Shown here in pieces: positions 56,287 to 64,000 of a DNA stretch of 64,000 bases. How positions within the stretch are numbered: the stretch's first letter is position 1; every line of letters starts with the position of its first letter. Origin of the DNA: a bacterium (lineage in GTDB: Bacteria > Bacillota > Bacilli > Lactobacillales > Streptococcaceae). A program made the position numbers and the translations under genes. Where the stretch lies: contig CAJNCP010000002.1 in NCBI GenBank assembly GCA_905221295.1, positions 1-64,000 of the forward strand, in the 5' to 3' direction. The notes under the pieces are model-generated. The model had not been told where the DNA came from. It was given only the letters and a program-made list of their open reading frames with translations, and searched no databases.

Positions 56287-57363
56287 ATGGGATATACAGT
56301 TGCTGTAGTCGGCGCGACAGGTGCTGTCGGAGCTCAGATGATAAAAATGTTGGAAGAATCATCACTTCCTATTGATAAAATTCGTTACCTTGCTTCTGCA
56401 CGTTCAGCTGGTAAGACTTTGAAATTTAAAGACCAGGACATTACGATTGAGGAAACAACTGAAACAGCCTTTGAGGGTGTTGATATTGCTCTCTTCTCAG
56501 CTGGTGGTTCGACATCTGCTAAGTATGCTCCCTACGCAGTTAAGGCTGGTGCTGTAGTGATTGATAACACATCTTACTTCCGTCAAAACCCAGATGTACC
56601 ATTGGTTGTCCCAGAAGTAAATGCTCATGCACTTGATGCCCACAATGGAATCATTGCTTGCCCGAACTGTTCCACAATCCAAATGATGGTGGCTCTTGAG
56701 CCTGTTCGTCAAAAATGGGGCTTGGACCGTATCATCGTATCAACTTACCAAGCAGTTTCAGGTGCTGGTATGGGAGCGATTCTTGAAACACAGCGTGAAC
56801 TTCGTGAAGTCTTGAATGATGGTGTGAATCCACGTGATTTGCATGCGAAAATCTTGCCTTCAGGTGGTGACAAGAAACACTATCCAATTGCTTTTAACGC
56901 TCTTCCGCAAATCGATGTCTTTACTGACAATGATTACACTTATGAAGAGATGAAGATGACCAAGGAAACGAAGAAAATCATGGAAGACGAGTCAATCGCA
57001 GTTTCTGCTACATGTGTTCGTATTCCAGTCTTGTCAGCTCACTCTGAGTCTGTCTACATCGAAACAAAAGAAGTGGCTCCAATCGAAGAAGTGAAAGCAG
57101 CTATTTCAGCCTTCCCAGGTGCTGTTCTTGAAGATGATGTAGCTCATCAAATCTATCCACAAGCCATCAATGCTGTCGGCTCACGTGATACCTTTGTTGG
57201 TCGTATCCGTAAAGACTTGGATGCTGAAAAAGGAATCCACATGTGGGTTGTTTCAGATAACCTTCTCAAAGGTGCTGCTTGGAATTCAGTACAGATCGCA
57301 GAAACACTTCACGAACGTGGATTGGTTCGTCCAACGGCTGAATTGAAATTTGAATTGAAATAA
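56287..57363 (+). CDS. asd: aspartate-semialdehyde dehydrogenase
   Basis: Converts aspartyl phosphate to aspartate semialdehyde in the lysine/DAP, threonine and methionine pathways. The NADP-binding [17 protein letters not shown] lies at the N-terminus, the catalytic Cys in [12 protein letters not shown] near residue 129 and the catalytic His near 255 in PVLSAHSE. It is 358 residues, the normal Gram-positive length. GAAAGAGG is upstream. It is followed by dapA. Confidence 0.97.
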   Translation: MGYTVAVVGATGAVGAQMIKMLEESSLPIDKIRYLASARSAGKTLKFKDQDITIEETTETAFEGVDIALFSAGGSTSAKYAPYAVKAGAVVIDNTSYFRQNPDVPLVVPEVNAHALDAHNGIIACPNCSTIQMMVALEPVRQKWGLDRIIVSTYQAVSGAGMGAILETQRELREVLNDGVNPRDLHAKILPSGGDKKHYPIAFNALPQIDVFTDNDYTYEEMKMTKETKKIMEDESIAVSATCVRIPVLSAHSESVYIETKEVAPIEEVKAAISAFPGAVLEDDVAHQIYPQAINAVGSRDTFVGRIRKDLDAEKGIHMWVVSDNLLKGAAWNSVQIAETLHERGLVRPTAELKFELK

Positions 57364-57370
57364 TGGTTTA

Positions 57371-57394
57371 GGAGTTCAGATGAACTCCTTCTTT
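57371..57394 (+). terminator. small hairpin between asd and dapA
   Basis: GGAGTTC (57371-57377) pairs with GAACTCC (57382-57388) and TTCTTT follows. It may partially attenuate dapA. Confidence 0.5.
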
Positions 57395-57414
57395 GAAATA
57401 GAGAGGTGTTTCTC

Positions 57415-58350
57415 ATGTCTTATCAAGATTTAAAAGAGTGTAAAATCATCACAGCCTTTATTACCCCTTTCCATGAGGACGGTTCCATCAACTTTGATGC
57501 CATTCCTGCCTTGATTGAGCATTTATTGGCCCATCATACAGACGGCATTCTTCTTGCAGGAACGACAGCTGAGAGCCCGACCTTGACCCACGATGAAGAG
57601 TTGGAATTGTTTGCGGCTGTTCAGAAGGTTGTCAATGGACGTGTTCCTTTGATTGCGGGTGTAGGTACCAATGACACACGTGACTCGATTGAGTTTGTCA
57701 AAGAAGTCGCAGAATTTGGTGGTTTCGCTGCTGGACTTGCTATTGTGCCTTACTACAACAAACCTTCTCAAGAAGGTATGTACCAGCACTTTAAGGCGAT
57801 TGCGGATGCTTCTGACTTACCCATTATCATCTATAACATTCCAGGGCGTGTGGTTGTTGAGTTGACTCCTGATACCATGCTTCGCTTGGCTGACCATCCT
57901 AATATCATCGGTGTTAAGGAATGTACTAGCTTGGCTAATATGGCTTATTTGATTGAGCACAAGCCAGAAGAGTTCTTGATTTATACAGGTGAAGATGGAG
58001 ATGCCTTCCATGCCATGAACCTTGGTGCGGATGGGGTTATTTCTGTTGCCTCCCATACAAATGGAGATGAGATGCACGAGATGTTCACTGCTATTGCAGA
58101 AAGCGATATGAAGAAGGCTGCAGCTATTCAGCGTAAATTCATTCCTAAGGTCAATGCGCTCTTCTCTTATCCAAGTCCTGCTCCAGTTAAGGCAGTACTT
58201 AACTACATGGGATTTGAAGCTGGACCAACTCGTCTACCTCTAGTTCCAGCGCCAGAAGAAGATGCCAAACGCATTATCAAGGTTGTCGTAGATGGCGACT
58301 ACGAAGCAACTAAGGCAACCGTAACAGGAGTCTTAAGACCAGATTACTAA
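57415..58350 (+). CDS. dapA: 4-hydroxy-tetrahydrodipicolinate synthase
   Basis: Condenses aspartate semialdehyde and pyruvate on the route to lysine for peptidoglycan. A TIM-barrel of 311 residues. [17 protein letters not shown] near 44 holds the conserved Thr pair, YNIPGRV near 138 the Tyr, and VKECTS near 167 the Schiff-base Lys. ATG 57415 with GAGAGGTG upstream is chosen rather than GTG 57406. Substrate comes from the preceding asd gene. Confidence 0.97.
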   Translation: MSYQDLKECKIITAFITPFHEDGSINFDAIPALIEHLLAHHTDGILLAGTTAESPTLTHDEELELFAAVQKVVNGRVPLIAGVGTNDTRDSIEFVKEVAEFGGFAAGLAIVPYYNKPSQEGMYQHFKAIADASDLPIIIYNIPGRVVVELTPDTMLRLADHPNIIGVKECTSLANMAYLIEHKPEEFLIYTGEDGDAFHAMNLGADGVISVASHTNGDEMHEMFTAIAESDMKKAAAIQRKFIPKVNALFSYPSPAPVKAVLNYMGFEAGPTRLPLVPAPEEDAKRIIKVVVDGDYEATKATVTGVLRPDY

Positions 58351-58360
58351 TAAAGACAAT

Positions 58361-58395
58361 AAAATCCATGACCGAGTGAACGATCATGGATTTTG
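58361..58395. terminator. bidirectional terminator between dapA and mnmE
   Basis: AAAATCCATGA (58361-58371) pairs perfectly with TCATGGATTTT (58384-58394). Confidence 0.9.
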
Positions 58396-58396
58396 C

Positions 58397-59770
58397 TTAT
58401 TTTCCTAGACAGAATTGGCTAAAGAGTTGGGTGATGAGTTCATCAGGAGCGGCATCTCCAGTGATTTCTCCGAGGATTTCCCACGTACGGGTCAAGTCAA
58501 CTTGAAGCAAATCAACTGGCATCCCCAGTTCAAGACCTTCATTAACAGCTTGCAAGCTTTCGACAGCCTTCTCAATCAAGGAAATGTGACGGGCGTTAGA
58601 TAAGTAAGTAGCATCTTGCTCAACCAAGCCAGCATTTTCAAAGAATAGGTCGTTAATACGCTCTTCGATCTTATCGATGTTTTGGTTTTTAAGGACTGAA
58701 ATACGGATGACACCTTCTGGAAGTTCAGAAGTTTCAACCGCTTCAGGCAAGTCAGTTTTATTAAGTAGAATAATGCGATTAGTGTCCTGACTGATCTCAA
58801 GAAGCTGTCTGTCTTGGGCAGTCAGAGGTTCACTGGCATTTAGGACTAGTAGTACTAGGTCAGCTTCCTTGAGGGCTTTTTTCGAACGCTCAACACCGAT
58901 TTGTTCCACGATGTCATCTGTTTCACGGATACCAGCTGTATCAATCAATTTTAGAGGAACCCCGTTAATGTTGACGTATTCTTCGATGACATCACGGGTG
59001 GTACCAGCGATGTCAGTTACGATAGCCTTGTCTTCACGCAGGAGATTGTTTAGGAGGCTCGATTTCCCAACGTTGGGGCGTCCGATGATAGCAGTGGAAA
59101 TTCCTTCGCGAAGGATCTTACCGCGACGGGCTGTCCGAAGCAGATTTGTTAGCAATTGTTCAAACTCCATAGTTTTCTCTCGGACAACAGCAGTAGTGGC
59201 TTCCTCAACATCGTCATACTCAGGATAGTCGATATTGACCTCGACTTGGGCAAGTGTATTGAGGATTTCCTGGCGAGTATTATTGATAAGATCAGAAAGG
59301 GAACCATCTAGTTGCTTGACTGCAATATTCATAGCCTTGTCTGTCTTGGCACGGATGATGTCCATCACCGCCTCAGCCTGTGTTAAGTCCACACGACCGT
59401 TTAGAAAGGCACGCTTGGTAAATTCACCCGGTTCAGCCAATCGAGCTCCTTCACGAATAGCTAGCTGGAGAATTTCATTGGTCACCGCAATCCCACCGTG
59501 GGTGTTAATCTCGATAATATCCTCACGAGTGAAGGTCTTTGGAGATTTCATAGCCCCAACCATAACCTCGTCCATAACCTTACCAGTCAAAGGATCAATA
59601 ATATGCCCGTAGTTAAGAGTGTGGCTAGCAACCTTACTCAGGTCTTTTCCTTTGAAAATCTTTTGGGCAATAGCAAAGCTATCTGTTCCGCTCAAACGGA
59701 CAATACCAATGGCCCCTTCTCCAAGAGGAGTAGAGATAGCAGCAATGGTATCAAATTCACGTGTAATCAT
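58397..59770 (-). CDS. mnmE: tRNA modification GTPase MnmE
   Basis: With MnmG it makes cmnm5U at the tRNA wobble position. The 457-residue protein has an N-terminal formyl-THF-binding domain ([20 protein letters not shown]). A G domain is inserted in a helical domain: G1 [11 protein letters not shown] near 230, G2 GTTRDV near 254, G3 DTAGI near 274 and G4 NKTD near 340. The C-terminus is the conserved FCLGK with the catalytic Cys. The trmE name is an older synonym. Confidence 0.97.
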   Translation of the reverse strand: MITREFDTIAAISTPLGEGAIGIVRLSGTDSFAIAQKIFKGKDLSKVASHTLNYGHIIDPLTGKVMDEVMVGAMKSPKTFTREDIIEINTHGGIAVTNEILQLAIREGARLAEPGEFTKRAFLNGRVDLTQAEAVMDIIRAKTDKAMNIAVKQLDGSLSDLINNTRQEILNTLAQVEVNIDYPEYDDVEEATTAVVREKTMEFEQLLTNLLRTARRGKILREGISTAIIGRPNVGKSSLLNNLLREDKAIVTDIAGTTRDVIEEYVNINGVPLKLIDTAGIRETDDIVEQIGVERSKKALKEADLVLLVLNASEPLTAQDRQLLEISQDTNRIILLNKTDLPEAVETSELPEGVIRISVLKNQNIDKIEERINDLFFENAGLVEQDATYLSNARHISLIEKAVESLQAVNEGLELGMPVDLLQVDLTRTWEILGEITGDAAPDELITQLFSQFCLGK

Positions 59771-59871
59771 ATTTCTTCCTTTAAAACACTTTTCTTGGAA
59801 ATATCTCCAAGGCTCTTTTCAAATTGTAACAAATTTAAACCATTTCTTCAATGGATGCTACTTGAAGACCG

Positions 59872-59900
59872 AAAAAGCCTAAGCGAATTTGCTTAAGCTT
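59872..59900 (-). terminator. terminator of the tautomerase gene
   Basis: AAGCTTAAGC and GCTTAGGCTT (minus strand) form a 10-bp stem with T-run, just past the stop at 59903. Confidence 0.8.
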
Positions 59901-59902
59901 GC

Positions 59903-60085
59903 TTATTTGGTACGCATTTCACCCTGAGGGAAATAAGTTCCTTCAGGCATGTCGTTAATGATGACATGAACGGCTGATTGAGGTGCTCCAGTGTTACGGA
60001 CAACAGCTTCCGTTACTTCCTTAGCTAGAGCTTTCTTTTGCTCGAGCGTGCGTCCTTCAAATAAATCGATGCGTACAAATGGCAT
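59903..60085 (-). CDS. 4-oxalocrotonate tautomerase-like protein
   Basis: A 60-residue tautomerase-superfamily protein starting MPFVRIDLFEGRT, so Pro1, the catalytic base after Met removal, is present, and Arg residues near 11 and 39 positions fit the family partly. The start at 60085 (with GGAGG upstream) is required for Pro1; five extra residues would be added by an upstream start. The natural substrate in streptococci is unknown. Confidence 0.92.
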   Translation of the reverse strand: MPFVRIDLFEGRTLEQKKALAKEVTEAVVRNTGAPQSAVHVIINDMPEGTYFPQGEMRTK

Positions 60086-60157
60086 AATAGCTTCCTCCAC
60101 TAGTTTTTGATTTCTTCTATTTTACCATATTTTGCCATTTAAAGCTTTCGGAAAATA

Positions 60158-60166
60158 TGATATACT
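60158..60166 (+). promoter_or_regulatory. extended -10 promoter of tdk operon
   Basis: TGATATACT (hexamer 60161-60166), 41 bases before tdk, divergent from the tautomerase gene. Confidence 0.6.
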
Positions 60167-60207
60167 AGAATGTAGCAAAAATTTAGAAATGGACGTGAAA
60201 TAGAAAC

Positions 60208-60798
60208 ATGGCACAGTTGTATTATCGTTATGGGACCATGAACTCTGGTAAGACGATTGAGATTCTAAAGGTGGCCTATAACTACGAGGAGCAAGGAAAG
60301 GGAGTTGTGATTATGACTTCTGCTATAGATACACGTGACGGTGTTGGCTATGTGTCAAGTCGAATCGGCATGAAACGCCCAGCCATTGCGATTGAGGAAA
60401 CGACGGATATCTTCGGCTATATCCGAGACTTACCTGAGAAACCATACTGTGTGCTAGTCGATGAGGCTCAGTTTCTCAAGCGTCACCATGTTTACGACCT
60501 AGCTCGTGTTGTTGATGAGTTAGGCATACCTGTCATGGCTTTTGGTTTGAAGAATGATTTTCGCAATGAATTGTTCGAAGGTTCCAAACACCTTTTGCTT
60601 TTAGCAGACAAAATCGATGAGATTAAAACCATCTGCCAATATTGCAAGAAAAAAGCGACTATGGTACTCAGAACCCTAGACGGAAAGCCTACCTATGAGG
60701 GAGAACAAATTCAGATTGGTGGAAATGAAACCTATATCTCAGTCTGCCGTAAACATTATTTTGCCCCTGAAATCAATAAGGAGAATGAAGAAAAATGA
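60208..60798 (+). CDS. tdk: thymidine kinase
   Basis: A type II thymidine kinase of 196 residues. Walker [11 protein letters not shown] near residue 9, Walker B LVDEAQFL near 86, the Tyr/Phe lasso and the zinc ligands CQYC near 145 and a later Cys in VCRKH (near 183) are present. It salvages thymidine to dTMP. It overlaps prfA by 4 bases (ATGA). Confidence 0.96.
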   Translation: MAQLYYRYGTMNSGKTIEILKVAYNYEEQGKGVVIMTSAIDTRDGVGYVSSRIGMKRPAIAIEETTDIFGYIRDLPEKPYCVLVDEAQFLKRHHVYDLARVVDELGIPVMAFGLKNDFRNELFEGSKHLLLLADKIDEIKTICQYCKKKATMVLRTLDGKPTYEGEQIQIGGNETYISVCRKHYFAPEINKENEEK

Positions 60799-61874
60799 AC
60801 ATCTATGATCAACTACAAGCTGTAGAAGACCGATATGAAGAATTAGGAGAATTGCTGAGTGACCCTGATGTCGTTTCAGACACCAAGCGTTTCATGGAGC
60901 TTTCAAAAGAAGAGGCTTCAACTCGTGACACAGTAACAGCCTACCGTGAGTACAAACAAGTCCTTCAAAACATCGTCGATGCTGAAGAAATGATTAAAGA
61001 ATCAGGCGGAGATGCGGACTTGGAAGAAATGGCCAAGCAAGAATTGAAAGATGCCAAGGCTGAAAAAGAAGAGTATGAAGAAAAATTGAAAATCTTGCTC
61101 CTTCCAAAGGATCCAAACGATGACAAGAACATCATCCTTGAAATCCGTGGAGCAGCTGGTGGAGATGAAGCAGCGCTCTTCGCTGGAGATTTGCTAACTA
61201 TGTACCAAAAGTATGCAGAAGCCCAAGGCTGGCGCTTTGAAGTCATGGAAGCTTCTATGAATGGTGTCGGTGGTTTCAAAGAAGTTGTTGCTATGGTTTC
61301 TGGTCAGTCTGTATACTCTAAACTCAAATATGAGTCTGGTGCCCACCGTGTTCAACGTGTCCCTGTGACAGAGAGTCAAGGCCGTGTTCATACCTCAACA
61401 GCGACAGTTCTTGTCATGCCTGAAGTGGAAGAAGTAGAGTACGATATTGATCCAAAAGACCTTCGTGTTGATATCTACCACGCATCTGGTGCTGGTGGAC
61501 AGAACGTCAATAAGGTTGCGACTGCCGTTCGTATCGTTCACTTGCCAACCAATATCAAGGTTGAGATGCAGGAAGAACGTACCCAGCAGAAAAACCGTGA
61601 GAAAGCCATGAAAATCATCCGTGCGCGTGTTGCTGACCACTTTGCTCAGATTGCTCAAGATGAACAAGACGCAGAGCGTAAGTCTACTATCGGTACTGGT
61701 GACCGTTCAGAACGTATCCGAACTTACAACTTCCCACAAAACCGTGTCACAGACCACCGTATCGGCTTGACCCTTCAAAAACTAGATACGATTTTGTCTG
61801 GAAAATTGGACGAAGTTGTAGATGCCTTGGTGCTCTATGACCAAACACAAAAATTAGAAGAATTAAACAAATAA
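60795..61874 (+). CDS. prfA: peptide chain release factor 1
   Basis: Recognises UAA and UAG and triggers peptide release. It is 359 residues. The GGQ motif is [15 protein letters not shown] near 231, and the codon-recognition region lies in domain 2/4. The GGQ Gln is methylated by PrmC, which is encoded immediately downstream. Overlaps with tdk (4 bases) and prmC (1 base) show translational coupling. Confidence 0.97.
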   Translation: MNIYDQLQAVEDRYEELGELLSDPDVVSDTKRFMELSKEEASTRDTVTAYREYKQVLQNIVDAEEMIKESGGDADLEEMAKQELKDAKAEKEEYEEKLKILLLPKDPNDDKNIILEIRGAAGGDEAALFAGDLLTMYQKYAEAQGWRFEVMEASMNGVGGFKEVVAMVSGQSVYSKLKYESGAHRVQRVPVTESQGRVHTSTATVLVMPEVEEVEYDIDPKDLRVDIYHASGAGGQNVNKVATAVRIVHLPTNIKVEMQEERTQQKNREKAMKIIRARVADHFAQIAQDEQDAERKSTIGTGDRSERIRTYNFPQNRVTDHRIGLTLQKLDTILSGKLDEVVDALVLYDQTQKLEELNK

Positions 61875-62710
61875 TGAAATTAGCTCAATTATTCTCAGAT
61901 TTTGAAGAAGAGTTGATAAGACAAGGAGAGGAAGCAGAAAGCCTCTCTTTTGTCTATCGTAGCGTAAAAAATCTCTCTTTTACAGACTTTGTCTTTGCCC
62001 TTCAGCAAGAGGTAACAGAGGAAGAAAAACAATTTGTAGAAGAAATTTATCAGCAGTTAGCAGCTCATAAACCTGCCCAGTACATCATTGGACAGGCAGA
62101 TTTTTATGGAATGAAGCTAAAAGTAGATGAGCGAGTCTTGATTCCTCGTCCAGAGACAGAGGAGTTGGTTGAGCTCATCCTGGCTGAAAATTCTGATGAA
62201 AATCTTAAGGTCCTAGATATCGGGACTGGAAGTGGCGCCATAGCTCTCGCATTAGCTAAAAACAGACCAGATTGGTCAGTGACAGCAGCAGATATTTCTC
62301 AAGCCGCCTTAGAGGTTGCATCAGAGAATGCTAGCAATCAAAATCTTAATATATTTTTTAAAAAATCTGATTGTTTTGCAGAAATTTCTGAAAAATATGA
62401 TATAATTGTATCCAATCCACCCTATATCTCTCGTGAAGATGAGTCAGAGGTCGGTTTGAATGTTTTGCATTCGGAGCCTCACCTAGCTCTCTTTGCAGAT
62501 GAGGATGGTCTAGCTATTTACCGCAGAATCGCGGAAGGTGCAAAAGACTATCTCAAAGATGGTGGTAAGATTTACCTTGAAATTGGATACAAGCAAGGTC
62601 AAAGTGTTCCTGCGCTTTTTAGGAAACATCTTCCTGAAAAACGAGTACGAACACTAAAGGACCAATTTGGTCAAGATAGGATGGTTGTAGCTGATGATGG
62701 ACAGGATTAG
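61874..62710 (+). CDS. prmC: release factor glutamine methyltransferase PrmC
   Basis: Methylates the GGQ Gln of release factors. The SAM-binding motif is VLDIGTGSGAIALALA near residue 114 and the catalytic NPPY is in IVSNPPYISRED near 182. The N-terminal helical domain is at 1-90. It overlaps prfA by one base (ATAATG) and tsaC by 17 bases. Confidence 0.96.
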   Translation: MKLAQLFSDFEEELIRQGEEAESLSFVYRSVKNLSFTDFVFALQQEVTEEEKQFVEEIYQQLAAHKPAQYIIGQADFYGMKLKVDERVLIPRPETEELVELILAENSDENLKVLDIGTGSGAIALALAKNRPDWSVTAADISQAALEVASENASNQNLNIFFKKSDCFAEISEKYDIIVSNPPYISREDESEVGLNVLHSEPHLALFADEDGLAIYRRIAEGAKDYLKDGGKIYLEIGYKQGQSVPALFRKHLPEKRVRTLKDQFGQDRMVVADDGQD

Positions 62711-63296
62711 GCAAGTGTTGGAAAAGGGCGGGGCAGTCGTCTTACCTACTGAGACAGTTTATGGTCTCTTTGCCAAAGCTCTAGACGAAAAAGCTGTCGA
62801 CCATGTTTACCAACTCAAACGTCGTCCTAGAGATAAGGCGCTCAATCTTAATGTCGCTTCTCTAGAGGACATCTTGCACTTTTCAAAGAATCAGCCAACT
62901 TATCTACAAAAGCTTGTAGAGACCTTTTTACCAGGTCCCTTGACCATTATCCTTGAAGCCAATGACCGAGTTCCCTATTTGGTCAACTCTGGACTTGCAA
63001 CGGTGGGATTTCGGATGCCGAGTCACCCCATTACACTTGATTTGATTCGAGAGACAGGACCCTTGATTGGGCCGTCTGCCAATATTTCGGGTCAGGCAAG
63101 TGGAGTAACCTTTCAGCAAATCCTTGAAGATTTTGATCAAGAGGTTCTGGGTCTGGAAGATGATGCTTTTCTAACTGGACAGGATTCGACCATTTTGGAT
63201 CTGTCTGGAGACAAGGTGAAAATCTTACGCCAAGGGGCGATCAAGCGTGAAGATATTCTTGCTCGGTTGCCAGAGATTTCTTTTGAGGAGAAATGA
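62694..63296 (+). CDS. tsaC: L-threonylcarbamoyladenylate synthase (TsaC/Sua5 family)
   Basis: Makes the activated intermediate for t6A37 in tRNA. A 200-residue YrdC-fold protein: VVLPTETVYGLFAKA near residue 16, LKRRPRDKALN near 42 with the Lys/Arg, GPLTIIL near 87, RMPSHP near 110 and GPSANISGQ near 127. Two adjacent ATGs (62694 and 62697) are possible starts, both inside the end of prmC. Confidence 0.93.
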   Translation: MMDRIRQVLEKGGAVVLPTETVYGLFAKALDEKAVDHVYQLKRRPRDKALNLNVASLEDILHFSKNQPTYLQKLVETFLPGPLTIILEANDRVPYLVNSGLATVGFRMPSHPITLDLIRETGPLIGPSANISGQASGVTFQQILEDFDQEVLGLEDDAFLTGQDSTILDLSGDKVKILRQGAIKREDILARLPEISFEEK

Positions 63297-63297
63297 G

Positions 63298-63729
63298 ATG
63301 CTAAGAGATTTGCAAGAAACAGATGTGAAAGCTATATGTGAGATCAACCAAGAGGCTTTGGGCTATTCTTTTAGTCCAGAGAAAACAGCTAGTCAACTAA
63401 CTAAACTATCTCAAGACGCACATCATTTCCTACTTGGCTATGAGGATGAAGCTAGTCATGTCTTACTTGGATATGTTCATGCTGAAGTTTATGAATCCCT
63501 CTATTCCAAAGCAGGATTTAATATCTTAGCCTTGGCAGTTTCACCTCAAGTACAAGGGCAAGGTATCGGTAAAAGCTTACTGCAAGGGTTGGAAGAAGAG
63601 GTAAAAAGACGCGGTTATGGGTTTATACGCTTAAACTCTGCTGATCATCGTCTGGGAGCTCATGCATTTTATGAAAAAGTTGGTTATACTTGTGATAAAG
63701 TGCAAAAACGGTTTATTCGCATCTTTTAG
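63298..63729 (+). CDS. GNAT family N-acetyltransferase
   Basis: A 143-residue GNAT protein with the acetyl-CoA loop LAVSPQVQGQGIGKSLLQGL near residue 78-97 and the C-terminal LNSADHRLGAHAFYEKVGY motif. GAGGAG lies 4-5 bases before ATG 63298, two bases after the tsaC stop. The position next to t6A genes resembles RimI, which acetylates ribosomal proteins, but the similarity is only at the GNAT level and the substrate is not known. Confidence 0.85.
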   Translation: MLRDLQETDVKAICEINQEALGYSFSPEKTASQLTKLSQDAHHFLLGYEDEASHVLLGYVHAEVYESLYSKAGFNILALAVSPQVQGQGIGKSLLQGLEEEVKRRGYGFIRLNSADHRLGAHAFYEKVGYTCDKVQKRFIRIF

Positions 63730-63783
63730 TTTATTTTGTAAAAACAAACTGAAGGATCAGTCACACTATAAAGGAGAAGACCT

Positions 63784-64000
63784 ATGATTTTTGACAAAGA
63801 TGATTTTAAAGCATACGATGCTGATCTCTGGAATGCTATTGCCAAAGAAGAAGAACGCCAACAAAACAACATTGAGTTGATTGCCTCCGAAAACGTGGTT
63901 TCAAAGGCTGTTATGGCTGCTCAAGGGTCTATCTTGACCAACAAATATGCCGAGGGTTACCCAGGCCGCCGTTACTATGGTGGAACTGATGTAGTAGACG
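63784..64000 (+). CDS. glyA: serine hydroxymethyltransferase (partial, runs off the window)
   Basis: The first 72 codons of GlyA, a PLP enzyme converting serine and THF to glycine and 5,10-methylene-THF. The N-terminal signature [15 protein letters not shown] near residue 28 and the [16 protein letters not shown] segment near 51-66 are conserved. AAAGGAGA precedes ATG. The rest lies beyond base 64000. Confidence 0.95.
   Translation, partial: MIFDKDDFKAYDADLWNAIAKEEERQQNNIELIASENVVSKAVMAAQGSILTNKYAEGYPGRRYYGGTDVVD

Overview
The window is a low-GC Firmicute chromosome segment that reads as a Mitis-group Streptococcus close to S. mitis, S. oralis or S. pneumoniae but not clearly the pneumococcus. 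The evidence is a tarIJ-licABC phosphocholine teichoic-acid operon, macP and rocS beside mtnN, two histidine-triad (Pht) proteins flanking AdcAII, a streptococcal asd RNA, a preQ1-II riboswitch and a DeoR/LacR-controlled tagatose pathway. Almost all of it looks like core or common accessory genome. I found no prophage, CRISPR array, defence island or intact insertion sequence.

Layout. 1-10.5 kb: a YbhE-type lactonase, an AI-2E family membrane protein, a TPR protein, a polar amino-acid ABC transporter, lysS, and a minus-strand operon of a DUF368 membrane protein, YbaK and a histidine phosphatase, then a GH25 muramidase. 10.6-17 kb: glmU-nudF-macP-mtnN, rocS, a DEDDh exonuclease, a membrane GDPD and YbaB. 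17.1-21.9 kb: an iron-uptake operon efeM-efeB-efeU with its own Tat translocase (tatC and a 56-residue tatA). 21.9-26.4 kb: tarI-tarJ-licA-licB-licC behind a CiaR-type promoter and a long structured leader. 26.4-38.6 kb: galactose/lactose utilisation, with a galactitol-family PTS (EIIA/B/C), lacX, lacABCD, the antiterminator lacT with its RNA target and terminator, lacFEG and lacR. 38.6-42.6 kb: class Ib ribonucleotide reductase nrdHEF with an unrecognised 76-codon gene between nrdE and nrdF and NrdR-type boxes upstream. 42.6-44.8 kb: ptsHI. 44.8-51.7 kb: zinc uptake (pht, adcAII, pht) behind AdcR boxes. 51.7-64 kb: pepT, a ferrochelatase, mscL, gtrA, preQ1-II/queT, tRNA-Thr, asd RNA/asd/dapA, mnmE, a 4-oxalocrotonate tautomerase, tdk-prfA-prmC-tsaC-GNAT, and the start of glyA.

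How the genes fit together. Several blocks are self-contained circuits. Galactose or lactose enters by PTS powered by HPr/EI from the same window, is degraded through tagatose-6-phosphate, and is controlled by LacR, LacT and probably CcpA. Choline is imported (LicB), phosphorylated (LicA) and CDP-activated (LicC) alongside CDP-ribitol synthesis (TarIJ) for teichoic acids. Zinc is captured by surface Pht proteins and delivered to AdcAII under AdcR. Iron is taken up by Efe, whose peroxidase EfeB carries a twin-arginine signal matching the co-encoded Tat system.

The most interesting leads are regulatory or small-gene features: the 76-aa gene inside nrdEF; three NrdR-like boxes and an 86-bp inverted repeat between nrdH and ptsH; an exact 20-bp operator-like sequence shared by the PTS and lacR promoters; tandem palindromes over the lacA promoter; the CiaR-driven structured tarI leader; and divergent promoters that make gtrA probably leaderless.
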